From positions 806,001 to 870,000 of the forward strand of contig CAVSDJ010000009.1 of the NCBI GenBank assembly GCA_963726785.1: DNA of 64,000 nucleotides. The letters run 5' to 3'. Positions 1 to 9,800 of the stretch are shown piece by piece. Each line of letters opens with the position of its first letter. The stretch's first letter is position 1. A program made the position numbers and the translations under genes. The notes below the pieces were generated by a model. The model ran no database searches. It was not told where the DNA came from and saw nothing but the letters and a program-made list of their open reading frames with translations. The DNA comes from DATEKX01 sp963726785 (GTDB taxonomy: Bacteria; Acidobacteriota; Blastocatellia; UBA7656).

Positions 1-176
1 ACAATGATTGTAGAATTCTCCGCTCGCTCGCGCGATTTGTCAATTTTTCGCTCAGTCGGTCGAATAGATCAACCCCTTCAAGCTACCGTAATAATTCAAT
101 TGAAATGGTTATCAGAGGTAGGCATGATAAGGGAGCCGCTAATAAGTTAAGACGAAAGCAAGAAAGGCAAAGCGAA

Positions 177-557
177 ATGACGACGGAAGAAATGGAGCGC
201 GCAATTGAAGCGTTGCTCGGTCAAAGCAAGCAATTCAATGCGGCTCTTGATCGTGTGCGTGAAGTAGTCGAGCGGCTGTCAGAATCACACGTTAAAAGTT
301 TTGAAGATATGCAGGAGATGCGCCAGTCACAGGTGAAAACGGCTAATGATGTCCAGCTTCTTACCGGCAAAATTATTGATTTGACCGACAGCGTAACCCG
401 CCTGGAAGCGCAGAGCGAAGCCGATAGAGCCGAGATGCGCGAGGGTTTCAATAATCTAATCATCGCTAATGAAGTTACAAGAAAACTTGCAGAGGATGTG
501 GCAAAGCTCGCCATAACTACAAGCCAGCGCGTTTCTAACCTGGAGAGTAAGAGGTAA
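177..557 (+). CDS. Small coiled-coil protein, function unknown
   Basis: A 126-residue protein from ATG 177, chosen because a purine-rich stretch with gaaagg lies about 10 bases upstream. An in-frame ATG at 105 would add 24 very basic residues but has no clear ribosome binding site. Nearly the whole chain has helical heptad character (many Glu, Gln, Arg, regularly spaced Leu/Val), with no signal peptide, membrane segment or Cys, so it probably forms a cytoplasmic coiled coil. It stands alone, 150 bases before a histidine kinase gene. I do not recognise the family. Confidence 0.6.
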   Translation: MTTEEMERAIEALLGQSKQFNAALDRVREVVERLSESHVKSFEDMQEMRQSQVKTANDVQLLTGKIIDLTDSVTRLEAQSEADRAEMREGFNNLIIANEVTRKLAEDVAKLAITTSQRVSNLESKR

Positions 558-707
558 GCCGAAACTAGTCATTCTTGATGTGGTGAAAAACTCAGCTAAA
601 TGCTACTCACGTCTGGAATACTATTGTGGATTGATCGAAAGCACGCTACTATACGGCTGTCCCGCCCCCGGAACGATTTGTTGTTACTTTGATTACGAAA
701 AAAAACG

Positions 708-2990
708 ATGAAAACTGCCAAAAGTCTTTTGTCCCAAACCGAGATGGCTGCGCAGTGTGTTATCGACTCAAGCTCCATCTTGCTTGTGAACGATCATCCG
801 TCATGGCTTGAAGCGGCCCGCACCATTCTCGATTCACACGAATTCACAATAAGCAGCGCCGACAGCCTCGACGCGGCACTGGAGATGGCGCGCGCGATGC
901 CGCCAGACCTGATCGTCAGCGACCTGGCTATCTCCGGCATGAGCTGCGCGGAAATATGCTCAATGCTGAAATCAGAGCCTTGCGCGGCTGACGCTCCTAT
1001 CCTGCTCATCACCTCTCCGTCGGGCGACGACCAGAGTTTGATAGAAGGAATGGAAGCGGGGGCCGATGATTGTCTTCATATCACCGCATCCGGTGCTTTG
1101 ATACGCAAGAAGGCCGCGCGTCTCATCACCCAATTCAAAGAGAAACGCGCGCGCGAAAGCCTGTGCGACGCCGCCGAACACGGACTTGTAGAAGAAGAAC
1201 TGCGCCGCAGCGAAGAGCGATTCCGATTGCTGATCGAAAATTCTTCGGAGGTCATTTCGATTATTGAAGCCGACGGAGTGGTTCGCTATCAAAGCCCTTC
1301 AATCAAACACGTGCTTGGTTACGAGCCGGAAGATATGATCGGCAAAAACGCATTCGCAATCGCTCATCCTGACGACCTGCAAAAAGCGACTGAAACACTC
1401 GGCCTCGCGTGCGAACGTCAAGGTTTCGCTTCTGCCGTAGAGCTTCGCTTTCTTCACAAAGACGGCACCGAGCGGATACTGGAAACAATCGCAAACAATC
1501 TTTTTGATGATCCGGTTGTTGCCGGAATCGTCATCAACTTGCGCGACATAACTGAACGCAAAATCGCGGAAGAAGCCTGGCGGCTCACGCAGCTTTCCAT
1601 AGACCGCAGCGCAGACGCTGTTTACTGGATAGGAAAGGATGGGCAGTTCCTTTACGTCAACGACTCGGCTTGTAATATGGTCGGCTACACGAGCAAAGAG
1701 ATGTTTTCGATGCACCTGTGCGACATTGATGTGATCTTTATAGCCGAAAACTGGCCCGAGACCTGGGAGACGACCAAACGCAGAGAGACCTTCAAGTTTG
1801 AATCCCGCTTGCGGAACAAGCGAGGAAAAATTTTTCCCGTCGAAGTGTCTGCGAGCTATCTGGAGTTCAACGGCAAAGAGTGCATATGCGCCTTTGTGCG
1901 TGATATCACCGAACGCAAGATCATGGAAAGGGCTTTGCGGCAGTCCGAGCGCGAGTATCGCAACCTCTTTGAAAACGCGACCGACACTATGGTTGTCTTT
2001 GATCCTGAAACCGGAATCATACTCGAAGCCAACAGTCGCGCCTGCGAGATGTACGGGCTTACCAAAGACGAGCTTTTAGGCGTAAGCCTGAAGGTCATCG
2101 CTAAAGATGCGGCGGGCGGGGAAGAGCGAGTCCGCGAAATTCTCACGCATGGCAGCATCAAGAATTTCGAGACTGTGCATTTCAGAAAAGACGGGACGCC
2201 GATTGACCTTCTTGAAAACAGTTCGCTCATCGAGTACGCAGGCAGAACGTCAATCGTCAGCACATTCCGCGAGGTCACGCAGATCAAGCGACTCCAACAG
2301 CAACTCGTGCAATCTGAGAAACTGGCTGCGCTTGGCCAGCTTGTTTCAGGCGTCGCGCACGAACTTAATAACCCGCTCACTTCCGTCATCGGTTACACGC
2401 AACTGGCTCTGGCGGGTTCGGCGCTCGACCACCAGATCAGAGAGCGCCTCGATATAGTCAGCCGTGAGGCCGAACGCACACGTCGAATCGTTCAAAACCT
2501 GCTCTCTTTCTCGCGCCAGCATAAGCCCAGCCGCACATCCGTAGACCTCAACGATTTGCTGGAGCGGACGCTCGAATTGCGAACTTACGAGATGAGAGTC
2601 AACAACATCAAGATCAATCGCGAACTGAGTTCGATACCTATGGTGTTTGCTGACGGCCATCAATTGCAGCAGGTCTTTTTGAACATAGTGGTGAACGCAG
2701 AGCAGGCGATAAACAGTTGTGAGCGCGGCGGGACTTTGACCGTGAGGAGCAAAGTCAAACAGGTAGACGGCAACGATTGGATAGAAATAGAGATTGCAGA
2801 TGACGGGCCGGGCATACCGCCGGAACACATCAATAAGATATTCGACCCATTCTTTACCACAAAGCCTGTAGGCAAGGGAACGGGACTGGGATTGTCAATC
2901 AGCTACGGAATAATGAAAGAGCACGGCGGAGCGATCAGGGTCGAAAGCAAGCCCGGCGGCGCTACTTTCATAATCGAGCTTCCTGCATAA
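708..2990 (+). CDS. PAS-rich sensor histidine kinase with N-terminal receiver-like domain
   Basis: 760 residues, probably soluble because no membrane segment is seen. Order: receiver-like domain (about 22-145), three PAS domains (about 165-275, 290-400, 415-525), HisKA with phospho-acceptor His551 in GVAHELNNPLTSVIG, and HATPase_c (about 645-758) with DDGPGIP and GTGLGLSISYG. The kinase half is complete and should autophosphorylate in response to signals bound by the PAS domains. The receiver half is degenerate: Asp72 (VSDLAISG) is present, but the acidic pair is Asn28-Asp29 and the usual Lys of the LxKP motif is missing (DDCLHITAS). It may be a fold used for dimer or partner contact rather than a working phospho-switch. 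No response regulator gene is adjacent, so this is an orphan kinase. Confidence 0.88.
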   Translation: MKTAKSLLSQTEMAAQCVIDSSSILLVNDHPSWLEAARTILDSHEFTISSADSLDAALEMARAMPPDLIVSDLAISGMSCAEICSMLKSEPCAADAPILLITSPSGDDQSLIEGMEAGADDCLHITASGALIRKKAARLITQFKEKRARESLCDAAEHGLVEEELRRSEERFRLLIENSSEVISIIEADGVVRYQSPSIKHVLGYEPEDMIGKNAFAIAHPDDLQKATETLGLACERQGFASAVELRFLHKDGTERILETIANNLFDDPVVAGIVINLRDITERKIAEEAWRLTQLSIDRSADAVYWIGKDGQFLYVNDSACNMVGYTSKEMFSMHLCDIDVIFIAENWPETWETTKRRETFKFESRLRNKRGKIFPVEVSASYLEFNGKECICAFVRDITERKIMERALRQSEREYRNLFENATDTMVVFDPETGIILEANSRACEMYGLTKDELLGVSLKVIAKDAAGGEERVREILTHGSIKNFETVHFRKDGTPIDLLENSSLIEYAGRTSIVSTFREVTQIKRLQQQLVQSEKLAALGQLVSGVAHELNNPLTSVIGYTQLALAGSALDHQIRERLDIVSREAERTRRIVQNLLSFSRQHKPSRTSVDLNDLLERTLELRTYEMRVNNIKINRELSSIPMVFADGHQLQQVFLNIVVNAEQAINSCERGGTLTVRSKVKQVDGNDWIEIEIADDGPGIPPEHINKIFDPFFTTKPVGKGTGLGLSISYGIMKEHGGAIRVESKPGGATFIIELPA

Positions 2991-3001
2991 AAAACAGAGG
3001 A

Positions 3002-3093
3002 TTCACCGCAGAGGCGCAGAGGACGCAAAGGCGGCGCAGAGGTTTTATTTTTTCTCTGCGAAATCTCTGCGTCCTCTGCGCCTCTGCGGTGAA
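3002..3093. repeat. Palindromic intergenic repeat, family A (GCAGAGGCGCAGAG type)
   Basis: A 26-base arm at 3002-3027 is perfectly complementary to 3068-3093, around a 40-base centre that itself contains GCAGAG units. The same sequence type recurs at 10232-10329 and 51435-51590. It lies 12 bases after the histidine kinase stop and could also act as a terminator-like hairpin, but its recurrence marks it as a dispersed repeat. Confidence 0.9.
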
Positions 3094-3237
3094 CAGGTTC
3101 TAACGGACAACTGAATGACCCTGTCTTCGCTTTTGCCTTTATCCTTCAACTGGCAAGCGTTCCTTCCGCAATGGTAAGATTCAAGATTAATTCAACCGGC
3201 GACACCGCGTCTGAAGATAGGAGCTTAACGCAAATCC

Positions 3238-4620
3238 ATGCGAGCGCACGTAGTAACATTCGGCTGCCAGATGAACGAGTACGACACGCACGCTATTAAA
3301 TCGGAGCTTGCGGGGATAGGTTATTCGTTCGTTGATGACTTCCACGAAGCCGATCTTGTGCTGGTCAACACGTGCGCCGTGCGCGGCAAGCCTGTCGAAA
3401 AAGCGCAGACCTTGCTGGGCGAGCTTCGCAAAGAAAAACAGAAGCGCAAACATATGACCATTGGATTGATGGGATGCCTCGCGCAACTGCCCGAAGGCCG
3501 CAGGATGGGTAAGAAGTTCGGCGTTGACATAATGCTTGGGCCCGGGGCTATCACTGAAATAGTTCCGGCAATAGAGCGCGGCAAGTTTCAATCGTTCGAC
3601 TTCAAGAGCGAACTTCAATTCTACTCGCCGCCTCCGCCTACAGGCGCAGTCACCGCGCACCTCACAATCATGCGCGGCTGCAATCACCGATGCACCTATT
3701 GCATAGTCCCGCAGACTCGCGGAGCGGAAGTGTCGCGCCCCGCCTCGGACATTATCAACGAAGCGCGCGCTCTCCGAGACTCAGGCGTCGTCGAAGTGAC
3801 ATTGCTCGGGCAGAACGTGAACTCTTACGGTTTGGCCGAAGGCACGGGCACGCGCAGAAAGCTTTTGCCCGGCTATCCGTCTTTTGCGGAACTCATACGC
3901 ATGGTCGGACGCCTTGGGATTCCGCGTGTTCGATTCGTCACATCACACCCTGTCAACTTTGACGACGAGATAATCGAAGCCTTAGCGGATACGCCTGCCG
4001 TTTGCCGCTACATACATTTGCCTGTTCAGACGGGATCGAATTTCGTGCTCAAGCGCATGGCCCGCGAATACACTCGCGAATTTTATCTAGATCGTGTGCG
4101 CCGCATGCGCGAGCTTTTGCCCGATGCGACCATCTCGACAGACATCATCGTTGGGTTTCCGGGCGAGAGGGAAGAGGATTTCGAGGAGACGCTTTCGCTT
4201 TATCGCGAAGTCGGCTACGACATGGCTTACATGTTCATCTACTCTGAGCGCGAAGGCACGCCCGCCGCCATTCACTTTGAAGACGTGCCGCGCGAAGTGA
4301 AGGTCGAAAGACTGGGGCGATTGATCGAACTCGCAAAGGAAGTATCTCTTGAACGAAACAAAGAATGGGTCGGGCGCGATGTTGAAGTATTGATTAAAGG
4401 TGAGACCGAAGAAGAAGGCTTCGTTCAAGGCCACACACGCGGCAATCACGTTGCGGTAGTTCAAGGCACCCTTGCGCCGGGCATCCATCGAGTCCGCGTC
4501 GCGCACGCCACTCCGAATCGCCTCTACTGCTCATCAGAGGTCGGAGGTCAGGTGTTAGAGGCTAGTAGAGAACAAGTACCGTTTGCTCTTTATCAACTGA
4601 CCTCTAAATCTAACATCTGA
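3238..4620 (+). CDS. miaB: tRNA-2-methylthio-N6-dimethylallyladenosine synthase MiaB
   Basis: 460 residues. MiaB adds a methylthio group to i6A37 of tRNAs that read codons starting with U. Domains: UPF0004 N-terminus with the three auxiliary-cluster cysteines Cys10 (FGCQMN), Cys46 (NTCAVR) and Cys80 (MGCLAQ); radical SAM domain with CxxxCxxC at Cys148, Cys152, Cys155; C-terminal TRAM domain (about 370-435). The ATG start fits the family N-terminus (RAHVVTFGCQMNEYDTH), with AGGAG about 14 bases upstream. The last 28 or so residues (from SSEVGGQV) are encoded by a low-complexity DNA repeat (4533-4620, AGGTCGGAGGTCAGG type) that has extended the reading frame, so the native C-terminus is probably shorter. 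Confidence 0.95.
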   Translation: MRAHVVTFGCQMNEYDTHAIKSELAGIGYSFVDDFHEADLVLVNTCAVRGKPVEKAQTLLGELRKEKQKRKHMTIGLMGCLAQLPEGRRMGKKFGVDIMLGPGAITEIVPAIERGKFQSFDFKSELQFYSPPPPTGAVTAHLTIMRGCNHRCTYCIVPQTRGAEVSRPASDIINEARALRDSGVVEVTLLGQNVNSYGLAEGTGTRRKLLPGYPSFAELIRMVGRLGIPRVRFVTSHPVNFDDEIIEALADTPAVCRYIHLPVQTGSNFVLKRMAREYTREFYLDRVRRMRELLPDATISTDIIVGFPGEREEDFEETLSLYREVGYDMAYMFIYSEREGTPAAIHFEDVPREVKVERLGRLIELAKEVSLERNKEWVGRDVEVLIKGETEEEGFVQGHTRGNHVAVVQGTLAPGIHRVRVAHATPNRLYCSSEVGGQVLEASREQVPFALYQLTSKSNI

Positions 4621-4636
4621 TCTCTAAATTATCCGT

Positions 4637-4750
4637 CTACGGATGTGCGATGACGAGGAGCGTGGGCGCGCGGTCGAGCGTGCAACGGAGACCCTGGCGC
4701 AAAGTCTCAGGGTCCATCGCTCTGAAGCTTTCATCGAGGACCACCAGCTT
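4637..4750 (-). pseudogene. Remnant of an ABC transporter ATPase (Walker B to H-loop only)
   Basis: Read on the minus strand, this 37-codon stretch encodes KLVVLDESFRAMD, then APTLLVIAHP, then a stop. That is a Walker B (LVVLDE), D-loop (AMD) and H-loop His (IAH) in correct order and spacing for an ABC ATPase. There is no Walker A or signature motif upstream in any frame, and the chain stops two residues after the switch histidine region, so both ends are lost. The upstream boundary runs into the 3' end of the TPR gene in another frame. It looks like the scar of a deletion that joined a TPR gene to the end of an exporter gene. The motif assignment is direct; the deletion history is inference. 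Confidence 0.65.
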
Positions 4751-5153
4751 CGCGTCTTGCCGCTTGTTGAGAGATTTGTTGCGCCTGCTGGTAGCGGTTC
4801 TGCATGCGCAGCACCCGTCCGAGATCGTTCCACGCCCGCAGGCAAAGCCGTTGCAAGTCTTCGTCGTCTGCGTTCTGCCACTGACCAGCAATCGCTGTTG
4901 CACGCCGGAAAGCCCGCACCGCTGCTTTATAATCACGGCGGTCTTCGGCCAGAGTTCCGAGATCGCAGAGCACCGCCGCCACGTCCGGGGAATCCGTGCC
5001 GTCGTGGGCTTCAAATAATTTCAACGCCCCGTCGAAGAACGATTCCGCGTCTGCAATACGGCCTTCCAGATAGGCTCTGACTCCGTCTTCATGGAGTTGA
5101 ACGGCAAGTTCGGTTTGATCTATGACCATCACGTTATTAAAAGCTACACTCAT
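4731..5153 (-). CDS. Tetratricopeptide-repeat protein, C-terminally truncated
   Basis: 140 residues from ATG 5153, chosen for AAGGAAAA 7 to 12 bases upstream; a longer reading frame to 5228 lacks such a site. It holds about two to three TPRs of the kinesin-light-chain style (GALKLFEAHDGTDSPDV, LGTLAEDRRDYKAAVRAFRRA, LGRVLRMQNRYQQAQQ) and no signal peptide, so it is probably a cytoplasmic protein-protein adaptor. The last repeat is cut off and the frame runs across the junction with the ABC ATPase remnant before stopping. It lies 86 bases downstream of the KAGG peptide gene on the same strand, suggesting one former operon. Function unknown; probably decayed. Confidence 0.6.
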   Translation of the reverse strand: MSVAFNNVMVIDQTELAVQLHEDGVRAYLEGRIADAESFFDGALKLFEAHDGTDSPDVAAVLCDLGTLAEDRRDYKAAVRAFRRATAIAGQWQNADDEDLQRLCLRAWNDLGRVLRMQNRYQQAQQISQQAARREAGGPR

Positions 5154-5239
5154 AATTCTTTTCCTTATGAAGAAAGTTGAGCGGCACAGTTCAGGCTGAG
5201 ACTCTACCGCCCTTCCTTCGTCGAGCATCTAGCGCCTGC

Positions 5240-5320
5240 CTAGAGCTTGGGGCTGCGTGTCATCGTCTGATTGTTGTTGACGTGAATCCCGCCCGCTTTC
5301 ACATTCGTCTTGATTCTCAT
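5240..5320 (-). CDS. 26-residue KAGG-motif peptide, possible precursor peptide
   Basis: A short frame starting ATG 5320 with a strong AAAGGAGA site about 10 bases upstream. It encodes a basic peptide with the core KTNVKAGGIHVNNNQT and the tail MTRSPKL. Another ATG at 5330 in a different frame lies only one base after the Shine-Dalgarno, too close to use, and would give a low-complexity Gln/Asp-rich peptide. From memory, short peptides with (V/I)KAGG followed by N(H/N)NQT recur in Acidobacteria and some cyanobacteria, often near TPR or exporter genes; I cannot verify this here. The gene starts 18 bases after the SnoaL-like stop and precedes the TPR and ABC remnant. A secreted or modified peptide is plausible but unproven. 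Confidence 0.5.
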   Translation of the reverse strand: MRIKTNVKAGGIHVNNNQTMTRSPKL

Positions 5321-5337
5321 TTGATTTCATTCTCCTT

Positions 5338-5895
5338 TTAGCTTTGCAATTGCGCGAGGAAAGCCGCCAGATCCCAGAATTCTCTGACCGATTGCAGTTT
5401 CCCATTCTGGTTAAAGTTGAAGATGCCCATGCCATCAATGATGATCTTCTTTCCGGTCGTGGTCTTCAGATGGAGCTTCCAATCGACTGCTGCTTCGTGG
5501 CCGCACACGTTGATGTCCTGAATCTTGTGCTCGATCTTACTGAAAGGGGCGATAATGTTGGTGATAAAAGCGGTGATGGCCTGCGTTCCCTGTACCGGCG
5601 GAGTGCCGACCGGGTCTTCGAGCACGCCGTCAGGAGCAAAGTTATTCACGTAACGCTGAACATCGAACGCGCCGACCGAGTTGAAATATTCCTCGACCGC
5701 TGCCTCAATTTGCTCCGGCGTCATTTCCACCATTATAGAAGGGTCGCTGGCAGCCTGTGCCGAGTCTTGATTCTGAGAGGCTTGAGCCACAGCCTTCGAA
5801 TCGGCAGCCCCTATGCGAATGGGAGATGTAACGGTTAACGACATCAGCACTGCTATCAGTGCGGTTATCTTTAAAAACACACGTTGGTTTTTCAT
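5338..5895 (-). CDS. Secreted SnoaL/NTF2-like protein
   Basis: 185 residues. Residues 1-31 form a Sec signal peptide (KNQRVFLKITALIAVLMSL followed by a small-residue cleavage region). The mature part has the NTF2/SnoaL-like pattern: VEEYFNSVGAFDVQRYVNNF, the DPVGTPPVQG turn, then beta strands ending in a C-terminal VREFWDLAAF. The fold gives small-molecule binding pockets or isomerase-like enzymes; the substrate here is unknown. GGAGAG sits about 12 bases before the ATG. It is the first gene of a minus-strand set with the KAGG peptide 18 bases downstream. Confidence 0.75.
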   Translation of the reverse strand: MKNQRVFLKITALIAVLMSLTVTSPIRIGAADSKAVAQASQNQDSAQAASDPSIMVEMTPEQIEAAVEEYFNSVGAFDVQRYVNNFAPDGVLEDPVGTPPVQGTQAITAFITNIIAPFSKIEHKIQDINVCGHEAAVDWKLHLKTTTGKKIIIDGMGIFNFNQNGKLQSVREFWDLAAFLAQLQS

Positions 5896-6123
5896 GATCT
5901 TTATCTCTCCAGGTAAAAAATGGTTGGCTGATTTTGTCTGCTTCGGCGATTAACGGTTGGTGTCAACACTGACTCCCGCATCGCAGGCGCAGAGTACTTC
6001 ATATCCAGTCTGTAGTCACCACGCATATTCGTAGTTATCTCAAGCCGATTTCGCGATCAAAAACGACGCGGCAAGACGCGGAAAACATTAACGAAAATGA
6101 GCGATTTAACGAGTCGAGACTGC

Positions 6124-6798
6124 TTAAATGAGACGGTTTTCGAGGGCTTTGGCTACGGCTGCGGACTTGGAATGGACTTGTAGTTTCTCGTAGATGCTTC
6201 GCAGGTGAAATGAAATCGTGTGGACGGTAACGCCCAACTCTTTCGCCGCAGTCTTGTAGTTGTGACCTTTGACGAAGAGCTTCAACAGGCGAGTTTCGTG
6301 GGGAGTCAAATCGTAATCGGCTCGCTCGGGCGGGCGAATCTCTCTGAACAGCGAAATAACTCGACGAGCGACTTCGGGCGACATCGGCGCGCCTCCCTGT
6401 ACGGCTTCTTTCAGACTTTCCAGCAGCTTTACCGGAGGCGTTTTCTTGAGCAGATAGCCCGCCGCGCCCGCGCACATCGCGTCGAATATCCGCTCGTCGT
6501 CGTCATAGACGCTCAGGATCAACAACAGCATATTCGGATAACGTTCTTTTAGAATTTTGAGTCCTTCGATGCCGCTCATGCCGGGCAAGCCTATATCGAG
6601 CAGCGCGACATCGGGCAGTTGATGGCCGATGCGGTCAAGCGCCTCTTCCATCGAGCGATAGGTCCCGACACAGTTGTAGCCTTCCGTCCCGTTGATGAGC
6701 ATCGCCAGCCCTTCGCGGATTTCGCGACGGTCTTCGATGATCGCCACCCTGATTGCGTTCGGAGACGAAGCCGATGAATTGTTACGCTCTTCGATCAT
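6124..6798 (-). CDS. NarL/FixJ-type response regulator
   Basis: 224 residues. N-terminal receiver domain (about 16-130) with acidic pair Glu22-Asp23, phospho-acceptor Asp68 (LLDIGLPGMSG) and the conserved Lys at about 118 (YLLKKTPP). C-terminal LuxR-type helix-turn-helix (about 155-215: LTPHETRLLKLFVKGHNYKTAAKELGVTVHTISFHLRSIYEKL). It should bind DNA after phosphorylation. It lies 98 bases downstream of the propeller sensor kinase on the same strand, and that kinase has the HisKA_3 type that normally pairs with NarL-type regulators, so the two are very likely partners. Targets are unknown; the secreted SnoaL gene just downstream is one candidate. Confidence 0.92.
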   Translation of the reverse strand: MIEERNNSSASSPNAIRVAIIEDRREIREGLAMLINGTEGYNCVGTYRSMEEALDRIGHQLPDVALLDIGLPGMSGIEGLKILKERYPNMLLLILSVYDDDERIFDAMCAGAAGYLLKKTPPVKLLESLKEAVQGGAPMSPEVARRVISLFREIRPPERADYDLTPHETRLLKLFVKGHNYKTAAKELGVTVHTISFHLRSIYEKLQVHSKSAAVAKALENRLI

Positions 6799-6895
6799 GA
6801 CGACTGACCTTTAAGTTCTTTCGCTCGACTCAAAATTACACCTAAAACGAAACCGAGTCACTACGAATTCTTGTAGGTGAATTCCTGAATACTAT

Positions 6896-9800
6896 TCAAG
6901 CCTGGTGAGCAACCAGCAGTTCGAGCGCGATTGTAGTTCCCGCTCCACGATGTGAAGTCATCTCAAGTCGTCCGCCTATGCCTTCGGCTCGTCTGGCGCA
7001 TGCTCGATAGCCCGTGACCTTCACTGTCTTGCGAGACGTCGAATCCCTTTCCATTGTCACTGACAGTTAACTTGAGCGCGCCTTCTGCGATTTGAAAATC
7101 TATCTTCACTTCCGTGCAGGCCGAATGGCGCACGAGATTGTTGACGCTCTCTTTGAAGATCAAAAAAACCTCGCGGCGGATGTTCGCGCCAAGCGGTATG
7201 TCATTTTCTTCGTCAGGCTCGCTGAATTCGAACGCAATGTTTCGCGCCGTCAAGACGTCGCTCGCGAACCGGCGCATCCGTTGCGTCAGGTCGTTGAGAT
7301 GGTCTTTCTGCGGGTTGATTGCCCAGACGATGTCGCTCATCGAATCAACCAGTTCACGCGAAGCGCCCGCAATCATCGACAGCGGCGCGGACAATTGCGA
7401 ATCGTTGCCGTCGGTTTGTTGCTGCACTACTTCGCTCAGTATCGAAATCTGCGTGAGGCTCGAACCGATGTCGTCATGGAGGTCTGTGGCGATTCGCTTG
7501 CGGACGCGTTCGAGTTCCGCGAAGCGTTCTTCCCGGCTTCGACGGAGCGCTTCTTGAGCTTCGAAGAGCGCCTTCATTCGCCTGTAGCGATAACGCGTGA
7601 ACCCGTAGACGGCAGCGGCGATTATCACTGCGACGATGGACACGAACCACCAGCGCAGCCATAGCGGCGGCAGAATCCTGACCGCAACGACGGCAGGATT
7701 TTCGCTCGCGATGCCATCGTTTCCTATAGCCCGCACCAAAAGCGAATGCTTGCCCGGCGCAAGGTCAAGATTCAAGGTTTGCTGCTTGATCGGCGCGCTC
7801 CAGTCTTGCTCGTCAAGCCGGTATTGATAACGGATATTTTCGCCTGCACCGAAGGTGAGCGCGAAAAAATCTACCTGAATCTGACGTTGCGTGGATTCAA
7901 GTTCAAGCGGCCTGGTTTCCGTCTCGCCGAGTTGAGAGATGCTTTGCGGCACGCCGTTGACCAGGATTCGATCAATGAAAACGGGCGGCGGTGATGTGGT
8001 TTGCTCGATTTCCGGCACGAACCGCACCACAGTATTGCGCGCGACAAACCACAGGTTGCCGTTCTTATCAGCGGCGCAGCGCGTAATGTAATTGCTCGGC
8101 AACCCGTCTTCCTGCGTAAAGACTTTAACGCTGCCGTCCAGGTCAATGCGATTGATGCCGCGTCCGGTTCCGATATAGATTCGCCCGAAGCGGTCTTCAG
8201 TCAGACAGATGAGATGATTACTCGAAAGCCCGTTCGCCGTCGAATAATTGCTGAATACAGGATGTTCGGCCTCCGTGTCATCCAGCCGGAACACTCCATG
8301 CCCGGAGGTGGCTACCCACAAACGTCCGAGAGAATCTGTCAACAGGTCGCCGACCTGGCTGGTGGGCAAACCGTCATCTTCCGTAAAGAGCTGAAACTTG
8401 CCGTCGCGGTAGCGCGCCAGCCCGCCGAAATAAAAACCAAACCAGATATTCCCGTGCGAATCCTCTGCATACGTGATTGCGCCGTTGCCAAGAGGTAAAC
8501 CGTCGCTGTGCGTGTAAGGAATAATCCTGTCGGTTTGGCGTTCCCAACGGATCAGATTTTCTCCCTGAGTAAATCCAGATGTCGCCGCGAGAGTCTTCAA
8601 ACTGGTTAGAGATCGACGTTGGTGAATAAGCCGTCGGCAATGTGTAAACTTTTTTCGGCGGGGTGCGAGCTAAATCGGCGAAGTTGGCAAGTTTCGGATA
8701 GCGCCGCAACCCGTCTTCGGCGGGAATCCACCATTCACCATCTTGAGAGAGATGATCCAGAAAATGCCAATACCAACTTCGTTTCGTAAGCCCGAAGGGC
8801 AACACGGTTTCAAATTTCTCCCCGGCAAGATGCGATAACTTATTGGGGCGAATCACGGCATAAACTTCGCCGTTGTGGTCAGCAAAGACCGACATGATTT
8901 CCTGAGTCTGGGAAACCCCGTCTGACTCGCCGAAAATGGTAAATCCCGTCCGCGCGAGTTTCCATGCGCCTTTCGTGTCGGTTCCGATCCACAAATTTCC
9001 GGCCCCGTCTTCGGCCATCGAATTGACTCTTTCCACCGCATAAATGCGAAACTTCGGCTCGCCCGCTTTGGCGTTGGGCAAGAATTCGCTAAACCCATAC
9101 TCGAACCCGACAAAAATCCGCCCGTCGGATGTTTGTTTAGTTCTGAAATGCAGGGCACTTGCCGGAAGCCCGTCTTTTTGTGAATAACTATTCAGAAGCT
9201 TCCAGCCTGTGGTTCTCGAATGAATAGACGTTCAACGCGTTAAAGGAATTCACCCATAGCCTGCCGTCGCGATCTTGAAAAATCGCACTGGAAGTAATAG
9301 CCGCCAGTTTTTTCAACTCGCCGGCCGGCGAAATCCAAAAAAAGCCGACGTCTGTGCCGACAAATACCCCGCCCTCAGAATCCGCGCACAACGACACAGA
9401 TGGGAAGCCCTTTATCTTTCCAGTTTTCAAGTTCAACTTCCTGAAACTCCAAACCTTCGCCGGTCATTCTGATTTGAAAAATCCCGTTGCCTGTTCCCGC
9501 CCAAATCCTGCCCTGGCGGTCTTGGGCCAAACTGTAAATTTTAATGGTAAGCTTCTGGCCTAAACTCAGATCCCTTGCTGATGGTTTGCTACTCAAGACT
9601 GACGGAAAAAAGGTCTGGAACAAAGGCGGCTCGTCCGCAGCCTGTTCCAGTTTCGATTCGACCATACTCCAACGATAAGCTTTGCCGTTTGGATTGAAAA
9701 CGCTTAAGCCCCCGCTTGTGGCAATCAGATAAGTGCCTTCTCGCGTTTCGAGAAAATCGTTGATGTTGCGGTGCGGCAAGCCTTCGTCTTGCGTGTAGTT

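Noticed and set aside
5229..5330. Frame from ATG 5330 giving a 33-residue Gln/Asp-rich peptide
   Set aside because: Its ATG lies one base after the Shine-Dalgarno, too close for initiation, and its composition is low complexity. The frame from ATG 5320 has correct spacing and a coherent motif.
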